Shown one piece after another: positions 1-7,071 of a stretch of 14,504 nucleotides of DNA. This DNA is from an uncultured Flavobacteriales bacterium (lineage in GTDB: Bacteria; Bacteroidota; Bacteroidia; Flavobacteriales_D; Crocinitomicaceae). The translations under genes and the position numbers were made by a program. The stretch covers positions 1 through 14,504 of the forward strand of contig CAJWCX010000008.1 of assembly GCA_913031405.1 (NCBI GenBank), read 5' to 3'. Under the pieces are notes generated by a model, which worked only from the letters and a program-made list of their open reading frames with translations, did not search any database and was not told the origin of the DNA. Numbering within the stretch: the first letter of the stretch is position 1; each line of letters starts with the position of its first letter.

Positions 1-789
1 GTAAACTTGTACGATTCAAGAACAATTGGTTCGACAAGCAATTACGAAATGACAAAAGACTCTGAAGTTGTAGTAATTACATCAGGACTTCCAAGAAAAC
101 CAGGAATGTCAAGAGATGATTTAATTGCTACAAATGCAGGGATTGTGAAGTCGGTAACTGAGAATATTGTGAAGTATTCTCCCAATGCAAAAATCATTGT
201 GGTTTCGAATCCACTTGATGTCATGACTTATTGTTCTTATTTGAGTGCAAATTTTGATTCAAGTAAAGTTTTTGGAATGGCAGGAGTTCTAGATACAGCA
301 AGATATCGTGCCTTTTTAGCATCGGAACTAAACGTTTCGCCAAAAGATATTCAAGCCGTATTAATGGGAGGGCATGGAGATACCATGGTTCCCCTTCCTA
401 GATATACAACTGTTGGTGGAATTCCTGTAACCGAGTTGATTGAAAAAGAAAAGCTGAATGAAATCATCGAACGAACAAAGTTTGGTGGTGGTGAAATCGT
501 AAAGCTTCTTGGAACTTCAGCGTGGTATGCACCTGGTGCATCTGCAGCTCAAATGGTTGAAGCTATCGTTCGTGATCAGAAAAGAATATTTCCTGTATGT
601 GCTTGGTTACAGGGGGAATATGGACTGAACGACATTTATTTAGGTGTCCCTGTTGTTTTGGGTAAAAACGGTATTGAAAAAATCATTGAGCTGAAACTAA
701 ATGATTCAGAGAAAGAATTGTTGGACGAGTCTGTTGAAGCTGTTAGAAGTGTGATGGGCGTATTGGACAGCATGAATGCTAGCGTTTAA
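1..789 (+). CDS. mdh: Malate dehydrogenase, 3' part (5' end outside window)
   Basis: NAD-dependent malate dehydrogenase of the LDH/MDH superfamily, interconverting malate and oxaloacetate in the cytoplasm (TCA cycle). The reading frame is open from base 1, so the gene begins upstream. About 262 residues remain; the N-terminal glycine-rich NAD-binding loop is missing, about 50 residues if the protein has the usual length of about 310. The substrate loop L-P-R-K-P-G-M-S-R is visible, with the Arg codon at 94-96 matching the malate-specifying Arg and a second Arg at 112-114. Next come V-S-N-P-L-D (NAD contact), L-D-T-A-R-Y-R (catalytic Asp and substrate Arg) and G-G-H-G-D-T-M-V-P with the catalytic His codon at 373-375. 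These arginines favour malate over lactate. A TTG at base 7 is internal and should not be taken as the start. Transcription probably ends at the hairpin 22 bases downstream. Confidence 0.96.
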   Translation, partial: VNLYDSRTIGSTSNYEMTKDSEVVVITSGLPRKPGMSRDDLIATNAGIVKSVTENIVKYSPNAKIIVVSNPLDVMTYCSYLSANFDSSKVFGMAGVLDTARYRAFLASELNVSPKDIQAVLMGGHGDTMVPLPRYTTVGGIPVTELIEKEKLNEIIERTKFGGGEIVKLLGTSAWYAPGASAAQMVEAIVRDQKRIFPVCAWLQGEYGLNDIYLGVPVVLGKNGIEKIIELKLNDSEKELLDESVEAVRSVMGVLDSMNASV

Positions 790-810
790 CATTTACAACA
801 AGTCATATTT

Positions 811-836
811 AAAAGGCGCCTAGTGCGCCTTTTTTT
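811..836. terminator. Rho-independent terminator, probably bidirectional, between mdh and the convergent lipoprotein gene
   Basis: A 9-bp perfect stem AAAAGGCGC / GCGCCTTTT (811-819 and 825-833) encloses a 5-base loop CTAGT and runs into a T tract up to 836. Read on the - strand, the A run at 811-814 becomes a T run, so the same hairpin can stop transcripts from the convergent gene ending at 838. It begins 22 bases after the mdh stop codon. This is the only clear intrinsic terminator I see in the window. Confidence 0.9.
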
Positions 837-837
837 A

Positions 838-2247
838 TTAATTCTGTTCTATGGCTCCGATGTCAGGAGGGTTGTTCCTTAGGTTACCCATGATATCAAA
901 AAGAACGGAACTAGCAAATCCATTGCCTTGCAGTGGGGATTGATCTGAAAATCCATAATCCATATCCGAAACTGAATTGAATAAAGGATCAAAGGCGTTG
1001 TCTAATTCTATTCTCCATATATTGTTTTGATAGAAAGGGTCATTGTACACCTCTTCGGCTTGAATAAAGCAATGCTGTATGTCAAAGCTTAGCTGCCCAG
1101 GAAAATCAACAATGGTGTCCAGAATAATTTCCGTTTCAAGACTTCCGCCTATGATGCTATTATAGATGACTCCTTCTGATATTATGGATGTTTGATTAGG
1201 ATCATTAAAATGGTTTCTAATCCCTATGGCTGGTGATTGTGCAGATCCATATCCTAAAAAATTACAATGATTAAAATTGAATTTTGCTCCTTTTAAAACG
1301 AGTAATGAATGAAAGCCATTTCGACTCACCATGAGATTCTCTCCTTTTACCGATGCTTCGTCATACAAAAACATACCGTAGCTAGCATGGTTAAAGATCT
1401 TAGTATTCTTTATACTTAGAGCATAGTTCGAAGGGTCTACTCCAGAAGAATACATGTGTATGCCGGATGTCCCATTTTTAATAATGGCATATTCAATTGA
1501 GGATGCTTTGGCCTGATTAAAGTAGATGCCATAATATTGTCCAGGAACATCATCATACAGGCCTTCAAGTCTATCACCTTGAAAGACAACTTCGTTGTCT
1601 AAGAAACCATTCACATAGAGACTTCCTTTGTAGATGTAGAGGATAGCGTTTTTGTGCAAATGGACCTGAGTTCCGGCCTCAATAGTTAGTGTTTTAGATG
1701 AATCGACTAATGCATAACCATAAATCACATGTGGTTTGTCTGCCATCCAAGTTCCTTGAACTGTGTCTTGATAATAGAAATAAGCATCCTGACCCCACAC
1801 AGCGAGTTTAATGTATTGATTCAAGCCATTGGTCTTAAATCTAATTGAATCCTCAATAACCATAGGTGTATTTTGACTATTGATATCTAGGGTGACTTCG
1901 ACAAACATGAATAAGCTATCATTAGCCTCCAACGAAACCTCTTCATGCGAAATCCCAGAAATTCCGTCGAGGTTGATTCTGAATGGAGAGCTGGCTCCAC
2001 CCATCAGCTCTACTTCATCTATCCTTATGGTCTTAGAATTTCTATTGTAGAGTTTAAATTGCCCTGTAGTTGAACCAATTGTTGTAAAAACAGTATCAAA
2101 TACGAGGGTGTCAAGTGAAAATTCAAGATGACCGTTTGTAGTCAATTGATTCTTTTTGCAACCACTATTTAAAAGGATTGTAACGCTAAAGAAACATAAG
2201 GCAATTAAACAAATTCGGATTCGCATAAGCAAATAACGATATTTCAT
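838..2247 (-). CDS. Secreted lipoprotein with right-handed parallel beta-helix domain
   Basis: Envelope lipoprotein of 469 residues with no assigned enzymatic role. The N-terminus has a hydrophobic signal segment ending in the lipobox L-N-S-G-C (Cys30), so it is probably lipidated and exported. Residues about 40-150 are beta-rich and resemble an immunoglobulin-like module (F-D-T-V-F-T-T-I-G-S, then L-Y-N-R-N). Residues about 165-400 show short beta-strand repeats typical of right-handed parallel beta-helix proteins (I-E-A-G-T-Q-V, L-Y-V-N-G, I-E-Y-A-I-I-K-N, L-S-I-K-N-T-K-I). The end, P-P-D-I-G-A-I-E, resembles the tail of choice-of-anchor Q beta-helix proteins. No pectate-lyase catalytic motif is evident, so binding or structural roles are as likely as polysaccharide cleavage. 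A longer frame from a TTG at 2271 is possible; I prefer the ATG at 2247. A second ATG at 2226 also leaves a complete signal peptide. It is divergent from the 2347 gene and convergent with mdh. Confidence 0.85.
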   Translation of the reverse strand: MKYRYLLMRIRICLIALCFFSVTILLNSGCKKNQLTTNGHLEFSLDTLVFDTVFTTIGSTTGQFKLYNRNSKTIRIDEVELMGGASSPFRINLDGISGISHEEVSLEANDSLFMFVEVTLDINSQNTPMVIEDSIRFKTNGLNQYIKLAVWGQDAYFYYQDTVQGTWMADKPHVIYGYALVDSSKTLTIEAGTQVHLHKNAILYIYKGSLYVNGFLDNEVVFQGDRLEGLYDDVPGQYYGIYFNQAKASSIEYAIIKNGTSGIHMYSSGVDPSNYALSIKNTKIFNHASYGMFLYDEASVKGENLMVSRNGFHSLLVLKGAKFNFNHCNFLGYGSAQSPAIGIRNHFNDPNQTSIISEGVIYNSIIGGSLETEIILDTIVDFPGQLSFDIQHCFIQAEEVYNDPFYQNNIWRIELDNAFDPLFNSVSDMDYGFSDQSPLQGNGFASSVLFDIMGNLRNNPPDIGAIEQN

Positions 2248-2346
2248 CCGGAATATTTGCGTAAAAGTCAATTTTTGATGAATTTAAGGTCCATATAATG
2301 AACCAATCTATAAATCTGTTGTATCAGGATTAGATAAGAACAAATT
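2248..2346. promoter_or_regulatory. Divergent intergenic region, presumed to hold promoters for both flanking genes
   Basis: This 99-base A/T-rich gap separates two divergently transcribed genes, so promoters for both should lie here or just inside the genes. On the + strand, TAAATCTG (2311-2318) matches five of the six fixed bases of the Bacteroidetes -7 element TAnnTTTG and lies 29 bases before the ATG at 2347, but no TTG -33 element stands at the usual distance upstream. On the - strand I see no convincing match. The placement is inference from gene orientation. Confidence 0.35.
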
Positions 2347-3498
2347 ATGAAATATTTTTTATTTTTTTTGATGGTGTTTTTAATGTTCAGTTTGTTGGCT
2401 CAAGAACCTGAAAACACACCTTCGGTATTTAACAATATTGAATTAAATGAAGTTGAGCTGGAAAATAAAAAAACAGAAGAGTCTGATCAAAAGTTTTTGA
2501 AATCTAAAAAGGATCTTTCTGCTCCTGTCAGGAGCCCAAGACAAACGAATTCAAAGTATAAAAATACTTATTCCTCTCAGTATAGCCAATCAAAACAAGC
2601 GTTAGAAACAGAAACGAAGCGAGTAAAATATCAAACCAATAGCCGTTCTCCTTCTATACAGAGTCAGCAGCGGATGGACCATGAACTTGAACTTTTAAAA
2701 GAGTTGGATGATCAATCTTTTGATTATCATCTTTATCGTTACCTGTCTGGTAACTATGATGTGTCGAAACAAAATTCATTGTATAAGGCTATTGAAATTG
2801 ACTCATCAAACACCTCTGTTCAACAACTTTTGGTAGCCAATTCTGTTGCAAAAGGGGATTATAATGAGGCTAAAAAATACCTCATCAAATTGGCTAAATC
2901 AGGATCTTTGAGTCAAGAGACCATTGCCTACACTGAGGATGTTTTGAAGTCCTCAGCTGAAAATGAAATACTATTGACTCACGGTACCAACGATTCTTTC
3001 GGATGCTTTTATAATCAATATGTTGTTTATAATCAGTTTAATTCGACTCTTGTGATTTCTCTTGATTTGCTGAAAAGCCAATCTTATCGAGAATTGTTAC
3101 TCAAAAAAGGAATTAATTTGCCTGACCTGGAAACTGTTGATGTTCAATATTTCAAGGAGTTTTGTGATTTGAATGCAAGTAAAGGTATATCAATTTCAAT
3201 GACCTTTCCTATTGACTATTTACGTCCAATTTCAAAGCAACTGATTCCATTTGGTTTGGTTTTTAGAACAGGCAAACAGGTTCCGCTTTGTGCTTCTGAT
3301 TTGGAAAAATTATGGAATAATTCATTCAATAAGAAGAATTTGAATCACTTTCACTCCAAGGAGAGTAGAAATTATTCAAAAAATTATTTACCTACTCAAA
3401 CCATTCTTAAAAGTTATCATAAAGCCAATAAAGGGCGTATGTATATGAATAGTATAAAGGGTCAAAAGGTGACAAAGCAGAAAATAGACAAGGAGTAG
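2347..3498 (+). CDS. Secreted protein of unknown function with TPR-like segment, upstream of a sigma factor gene
   Basis: I do not recognise the family. The 383-residue product starts with a clear signal peptide (hydrophobic residues 4-17, probable cleavage after L-L-A near residue 18), so it should be exported. Residues about 25-110 are polar, Ser/Gln/Lys-rich and probably disordered. Residues about 140-185 look like one or two tetratricopeptide-type helical repeats (Y-K-A-I-E-I-D-S-S-N, then K-G-D-Y-N-E-A-K-K-Y-L). Residues 208-247 contain I-L-L-T-H-G-T-N-D-S-F followed by Y-N-Q-Y-V and L-V-I-S-L-D-L-L, a pattern reminiscent of the soluble part of DUF2723 membrane proteins; that link is weak. 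The C-terminus is basic. It starts the cassette with the sigma and anti-sigma genes: its stop codon is one base before the sigma ATG, so the genes are almost certainly co-transcribed. A role in sensing or in the envelope response is inferred from position only. Confidence 0.8.
   Translation: MKYFLFFLMVFLMFSLLAQEPENTPSVFNNIELNEVELENKKTEESDQKFLKSKKDLSAPVRSPRQTNSKYKNTYSSQYSQSKQALETETKRVKYQTNSRSPSIQSQQRMDHELELLKELDDQSFDYHLYRYLSGNYDVSKQNSLYKAIEIDSSNTSVQQLLVANSVAKGDYNEAKKYLIKLAKSGSLSQETIAYTEDVLKSSAENEILLTHGTNDSFGCFYNQYVVYNQFNSTLVISLDLLKSQSYRELLLKKGINLPDLETVDVQYFKEFCDLNASKGISISMTFPIDYLRPISKQLIPFGLVFRTGKQVPLCASDLEKLWNNSFNKKNLNHFHSKESRNYSKNYLPTQTILKSYHKANKGRMYMNSIKGQKVTKQKIDKE
3490..3495 (+). promoter_or_regulatory. 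Shine-Dalgarno-like site before the sigma factor gene
   Basis: AAGGAG sits 4 bases before the ATG at 3500. It overlaps the last two codons (Lys-Glu) of the preceding gene, so it could be partly coincidental. None of the other starts in the window that I checked has such a motif: those at 2347, 4090, 5605, 7072 and 7753 on the + strand and 5590, 11861 and 13434 on the - strand are preceded by A/T-rich sequence. It supports the choice of 3500 as the sigma factor start. Confidence 0.5.
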
Positions 3499-3499
3499 T

Positions 3500-4087
3500 A
3501 TGAAGATTTTTCAAAAGCAAGTCAAGCAGCTTTCTGATGAAGAGCTGATGAAGCTGATGTCCAAGGGTAATCAGCGTGCTTTTAATGAAATTTATCAGCG
3601 TTATGCTGACGTATTGTTTGGTTATTTTATGAAGATGCTTGCAAGAGATAAAGAAAAGTGTGAAGATATGGTTCATGATTTGTTCGCCAAAATCATACGA
3701 AAACCTAATTATTTTGATGTGAATCGTTCATTTCGTACATGGGTTTTTTCTGTGGCTTGTAACATGTGTAAAAACGAATACAAACGAATGTCAGTAAGAA
3801 AACATATTTCTAATGAATTTGAACCTACAAATTTTATTCAGTCAGACTCAGATACTTTGAAGAAGGTCCATGAAAGTAGTTTTAGTGAATCGTTTCACAA
3901 AGCACTAAATAACTTAGATGACAAGCATAAAAGTGTTTTTTCTTTACGTCATTTTGAGGGCTTTTCGATGAAAGAGATAGCAGAAACACTCAACATTAAT
4001 GAGGGCACAGTTAAATCGAGGTTGTTTTATGCAACAAAAACTTTAGCAGGCATACTAAAAGAATTCAATCCAATACACAATCAATAA
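3500..4087 (+). CDS. RNA polymerase sigma factor, sigma-70 family, ECF type
   Basis: Extracytoplasmic-function sigma factor of 195 residues, a normal length for the group. Region 2 covers residues about 27-97: A-F-N-E-I-Y-Q-R-Y near the start, E-D-M-V-H-D-L-F (55-62) as the core-binding helix, then F-R-T-W-V-F-S-V-A and N-E-Y-K-R (-10 recognition). A linker at about 100-130 lacks recognisable region 3. Region 4 (about 132-183) has the helix-turn-helix F-S-M-K-E-I-A-E-T-L-N-I-N-E-G-T-V-K-S-R for -35 recognition. It would redirect RNA polymerase to a small regulon. It begins one base after the upstream secreted-protein gene and ends two bases before the putative anti-sigma gene, the usual arrangement for a sigma factor and its regulator. 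Many such cassettes are autoregulated; no matching promoter motif was established here. Confidence 0.94.
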   Translation: MKIFQKQVKQLSDEELMKLMSKGNQRAFNEIYQRYADVLFGYFMKMLARDKEKCEDMVHDLFAKIIRKPNYFDVNRSFRTWVFSVACNMCKNEYKRMSVRKHISNEFEPTNFIQSDSDTLKKVHESSFSESFHKALNNLDDKHKSVFSLRHFEGFSMKEIAETLNINEGTVKSRLFYATKTLAGILKEFNPIHNQ

Positions 4088-4089
4088 TT

Positions 4090-4836
4090 ATGGAAGACAG
4101 GTATATAGAACTATTAAATAAATCCAGCTATCATGAGCTCACTCCGGATGAGAAAGATAGGATTATGGAGCTATGTTCAAATGAAGAGGAATTTGAAAAT
4201 GTAAAAAACCTTTATAGGGAAATGGAATCCATGGGAAGTGAGCAGTATAGTATGGATTCTGACTCTATTAAATCCCTTTTGGATTCAGAATTCAAAGAAG
4301 TTCATGGCAGCGATCGAGGCTTTAGCATATTGAAATTCTTGTTTCCCCCTTTAGCACCATTTTATTCTAAGCCAGGTATACAGCTTGCCTTTCTTTTGGT
4401 TTGTATTTTTTCGATTTACTTTTCATTTAATAGAGTTTCGATAGAACCCACTAAAAAAGTACGTTATGCTCAAAATAACGAAAGGATTTCAAAGGAAAAA
4501 GGTGTTGAAGAGTTTGATTTTAAAGAAGAAGAGTCAAGTTCAGAACTGAGTTCAAACCTAAATACAGTTCCAGAGATGCCACCCTCGCCTATGGAAGAGA
4601 TAGTTGTAATTGATGAAGAAGAAGTGATTGTGGGAATGGGGGAACCTCATTTAGATATCGCCACCAGTACAAGGATAAATGTTGAAGGTATATCCTTTGC
4701 AAATGATTTAGATGCGGATTTGGAATTTTTTGATGATGCGGATTTTTTTGGCTTTACATCTGATGAAGGTCTTTTTATCATAGAGCCTGTTGGAAGTCAC
4801 TTAGAACTTATTGAAGATCTTTTCGTCACTTTCTAA
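4090..4836 (+). CDS. Putative anti-sigma factor, single-pass membrane protein
   Basis: A 248-residue protein whose position and layout suggest the anti-sigma factor for the upstream sigma factor; sequence evidence alone is moderate. Residues 1-70 are cytoplasmic and helical, with the pattern H-E-L-T-P-D-E-K-D-R-I-M-E-L (15-28), like the N-terminal helices of Bacteroidetes anti-sigma proteins. There is no H-x3-C-x2-C zinc motif, so it is not a standard zinc anti-sigma protein. One transmembrane helix lies at about 97-113 (after K-P-G, rich in L/V/I/F). The C-terminal 130 residues would be periplasmic and are very acidic, with E-E-E and D-D-A-D runs and a P-E-M-P-P-S-P linker at about 161-167; I recognise no domain there. 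The ATG is two bases after the sigma stop codon, implying co-translation. The last 11 bases overlap the 3' end of the convergent methyltransferase gene. It could instead be an unrelated membrane protein. Confidence 0.72.
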   Translation: MEDRYIELLNKSSYHELTPDEKDRIMELCSNEEEFENVKNLYREMESMGSEQYSMDSDSIKSLLDSEFKEVHGSDRGFSILKFLFPPLAPFYSKPGIQLAFLLVCIFSIYFSFNRVSIEPTKKVRYAQNNERISKEKGVEEFDFKEEESSSELSSNLNTVPEMPPSPMEEIVVIDEEEVIVGMGEPHLDIATSTRINVEGISFANDLDADLEFFDDADFFGFTSDEGLFIIEPVGSHLELIEDLFVTF

Positions 4837-5590
4837 GCTTTAAAACAAAATTTTCTTTTCGCTGCTGAGTTCTTTTTGAAAGAACACCCATCCTAAAGAA
4901 ATCCATACTGAGATGATATTTCTCCTCCCTTTTAAGAAAACTCCATGTATCGTTCATGGAAGCACTCCATCGGATATCGTCTAATATAATGATGGTATCG
5001 TTGTGGGTATGTGGTTCAAGCAATTGGATATAATATTTTAAGGCTGCACCATCGTGATGGCCATCTATAAAGATGAGGTCGTATTTAATATTTTCAAGGT
5101 CTTTGATGTAATCGTAAAAAGTTTTATTGATCCTCTCAATAGGACGGTTTCCAATATTTTTCTCTGCAATCTTATAGGTTTCTGGGCAACCTTCGATAGT
5201 TGTCAATTTAGCCTCAGGTGCACCCAAATGCAGATGTAATGAACCAATTCCAATAGATGTTCCTAATTCAAGTATTCTTTTAGGTTTAAAATAATTGCTG
5301 ATGCGATAGAGTAGAAGAGCATTTTTACCATACGAGGAGCTGGTTCGAAATATTTGCTTCACGGTCCTATTTTTTTTAAGTTTTTTAGATTTCGCGCCAT
5401 AGTCTGTGACTTTTATTTGGGTTTTATTTTCTTTTATCTCAGAAATACAATCTTGAATGACCTTTAGCTCTTCTTTGTTCATTTGAATGCTCATGGCCCT
5501 TTTCATAAAGTTATATACAAATGGAGAATGAATTCCATGTAAATGCTTGGCATTCAAACGATATTTGATATATTCGAAGGCGATATTCAT
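4826..5590 (-). CDS. Class I SAM-dependent methyltransferase (O-methyltransferase-like)
   Basis: A 254-residue cytoplasmic protein with a Rossmann-type methyltransferase domain from about residue 85. Motif I is I-L-E-L-G-T-S-I-G-I-G-S (106-117), which binds SAM. The acidic residue that usually binds the ribose follows in T-I-E-G-C-P-E (Glu133). D-L-I-F-I-D-G-H-H-D (171-180) and I-I-L-D-D-I-R-W-S (201-209) resemble the catalytic/metal region of class I O-methyltransferases of the Methyltransf_24 type. The N-terminal H-G-I-H-S-P-F-V-Y-N-F (18-28) recalls a methyltransferase family common in Bacteroidota whose substrate I do not know. The start is the ATG at 5590, only 14 bases from the divergent DUF4301 start. 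It overlaps the convergent anti-sigma gene by 11 bases and no hairpin terminator separates them. The substrate cannot be deduced from sequence. Confidence 0.88.
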   Translation of the reverse strand: MNIAFEYIKYRLNAKHLHGIHSPFVYNFMKRAMSIQMNKEELKVIQDCISEIKENKTQIKVTDYGAKSKKLKKNRTVKQIFRTSSSYGKNALLLYRISNYFKPKRILELGTSIGIGSLHLHLGAPEAKLTTIEGCPETYKIAEKNIGNRPIERINKTFYDYIKDLENIKYDLIFIDGHHDGAALKYYIQLLEPHTHNDTIIILDDIRWSASMNDTWSFLKREEKYHLSMDFFRMGVLSKRTQQRKENFVLKLRK

Positions 5591-5604
5591 AATTCAAAAT
5601 TTTT

Positions 5605-7008
5605 ATGCATTCCATTCCAATTAAGGATCAAATCAAAGAGCAAAAAAACAAGGTCAAGCTCGGTAGTCCAAAAATAGAAATAATTGCACCATGTATTATT
5701 AATGACGGAATTATTGCCTTGAATTCAGACGAGCAAACGCGATTAATCGCGTTGTTCGATGAGTGCCAAAAAGATTTGTTGTTTTTTATTCCTGCCTCTG
5801 GATCAGGTTCTAGGATGTTTGATTTTTTGTTGTCTTCAGATAAAGATTTAGAAAATGATCCAAAAGTCAAATTGTTTCTTGATAATTTGTGTCAATTTGC
5901 CTTTTTTGATGAACAAAACAAACTCTTGTATGATAAATGGCTTAAAGGGCATATTAAATCTAAGGATTTGATTCAAGAGGTTTTAGGCGGGGATCGAGGA
6001 GGGTTTTTGAAATCGCCCAAAGGACTGATTCCTTTTCATCAAATTGATAAGGTATCTTTGAACGCCTTTCAAGAGCATCTTTTACAGGGAATAAATTTAC
6101 AAACCAAAGTAAAATACCATTTCACCATACAGGAATCCTTTAAAGAAGAATTTTTAGGCTCTTTGAGGGAACTTAATAATCTTTTTAAGCATGATTATGA
6201 AGTAGAATTTTCTTTTCAAGATCAGGAAACAGATTCTTTTGCATTTGACCAATCCTTTAACCTTATAAAAACAGACAAAGAAGCTTTATTGCGAAGACCG
6301 GCTGGACATGGCGCATTAATTGAAAATTTAGTTCTCCTTGAGGATCAATATGTTTTGGTTAAGAATATTGATAATATTCAGCATTTAAATCGGTCAGATA
6401 CATCAAATGATATATGGAAGTTGCTATGTAGCATCTTGTTTGAAGTCAAGTCTAAACTCAGGGCTATATACATCAATCCTCAATTTGAGATTCTACAGGA
6501 ATTCAACAAGGTTTATCACCTTTTTACGGGGCAACAGCTTGATACTTGTCATGATGCGAAAAGCATCAAAGCTCTATTGGAAAAACCTTTGAGGGTATGT
6601 GGAATGGTTCACAATGAGGGAAAAGCGGGAGGAGGCCCTTTCTTTGTCAGAACAGAAGAAGGAGGTGTCACCAAGCAGATTATAGAGGCGGTTCAAGTTT
6701 CTCAGGATAAAGGACAAAGAGAGCAACTGGAATTGAGTACACATTTCAATCCTGTCATGATGGTTTTGGACCTTTTTGATTTCAATGATAATAAATATGA
6801 CCTAAAATTTTTTCGAAATGACGACAACTATTTTGTGGTCAATAAAAAGTTCGAAGGAAAAGATATTTCCTTTATAGAATTGCCTGGATTGTGGAATGGT
6901 GCGATGTACGACTGGAACACCATATTTGTTGAAATTCCTATATCTACATTCACACCGGTAAAAACCGTTTTGGATCTTTTAGGTGAAAATCATCAGCCCG
7001 AGCAATAG
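5605..7008 (+). CDS. DUF4301 family protein, nucleotidyltransferase-like
   Basis: A 467-residue cytoplasmic protein that I recognise as DUF4301, a family found mainly in Bacteroidota with no established function known to me. Visible conserved blocks are F-I-P-A-S-G-S-G-S-R-M-F (61-72), K-G-L-I-P-F-H (139-145), L-R-R-P-A-G-H-G-A-L-I-E-N-L (229-242), V-K-N-I-D-N-I (252-258), R-V-C-G-M-V-H-N-E-G (330-339) with A-G-G-G-P-F-F-V (341-348), and L-P-G-L-W-N-G-A-M (426-434). The order Gly-rich loop with Arg, then K-G-L-x-P, then P-x-G-H-G, then N-x-D-N matches the layout of UDP-sugar pyrophosphorylases (GT-A nucleotidyltransferase fold). I infer a nucleotide-sugar or similar nucleotidyl transfer activity; the substrate is unknown. 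There is no signal peptide or membrane segment. The ATG at 5605 is 14 bases from the divergent methyltransferase, so the promoter may lie inside that gene. NifU follows 63 bases downstream. Confidence 0.85.
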   Translation: MHSIPIKDQIKEQKNKVKLGSPKIEIIAPCIINDGIIALNSDEQTRLIALFDECQKDLLFFIPASGSGSRMFDFLLSSDKDLENDPKVKLFLDNLCQFAFFDEQNKLLYDKWLKGHIKSKDLIQEVLGGDRGGFLKSPKGLIPFHQIDKVSLNAFQEHLLQGINLQTKVKYHFTIQESFKEEFLGSLRELNNLFKHDYEVEFSFQDQETDSFAFDQSFNLIKTDKEALLRRPAGHGALIENLVLLEDQYVLVKNIDNIQHLNRSDTSNDIWKLLCSILFEVKSKLRAIYINPQFEILQEFNKVYHLFTGQQLDTCHDAKSIKALLEKPLRVCGMVHNEGKAGGGPFFVRTEEGGVTKQIIEAVQVSQDKGQREQLELSTHFNPVMMVLDLFDFNDNKYDLKFFRNDDNYFVVNKKFEGKDISFIELPGLWNGAMYDWNTIFVEIPISTFTPVKTVLDLLGENHQPEQ

Positions 7009-7071
7009 TTTTTAGGTATTGTACAATCTGTTTTAATGAAAACCTCTTAATTTTATAAAAAAAACATTGAG

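Noticed and set aside
7..9. TTG as the start of mdh
   Set aside because: The frame is open back to base 1 and the product would lack the NAD-binding glycine loop; this is an internal codon of a gene cut by the window edge.
2248..2271. TTG start at 2271 for the beta-helix lipoprotein
   Set aside because: It adds eight residues before an in-frame ATG that already gives a normal lipoprotein signal peptide; no ribosome site supports it.
3407..3676. 89-codon open frame on the - strand across the sigma factor start
   Set aside because: It lies antisense to two well-supported genes and its product shows no recognisable family feature.
7018..7060. Palindrome ATTGTACAAT (7018-7027) and small stem GTTTT/AAAAC (7030-7043) after the DUF4301 gene as a terminator or operator
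   Set aside because: The stems are short and A/T-rich, with no G/C core or T tract placed right after them; not strong enough to call.
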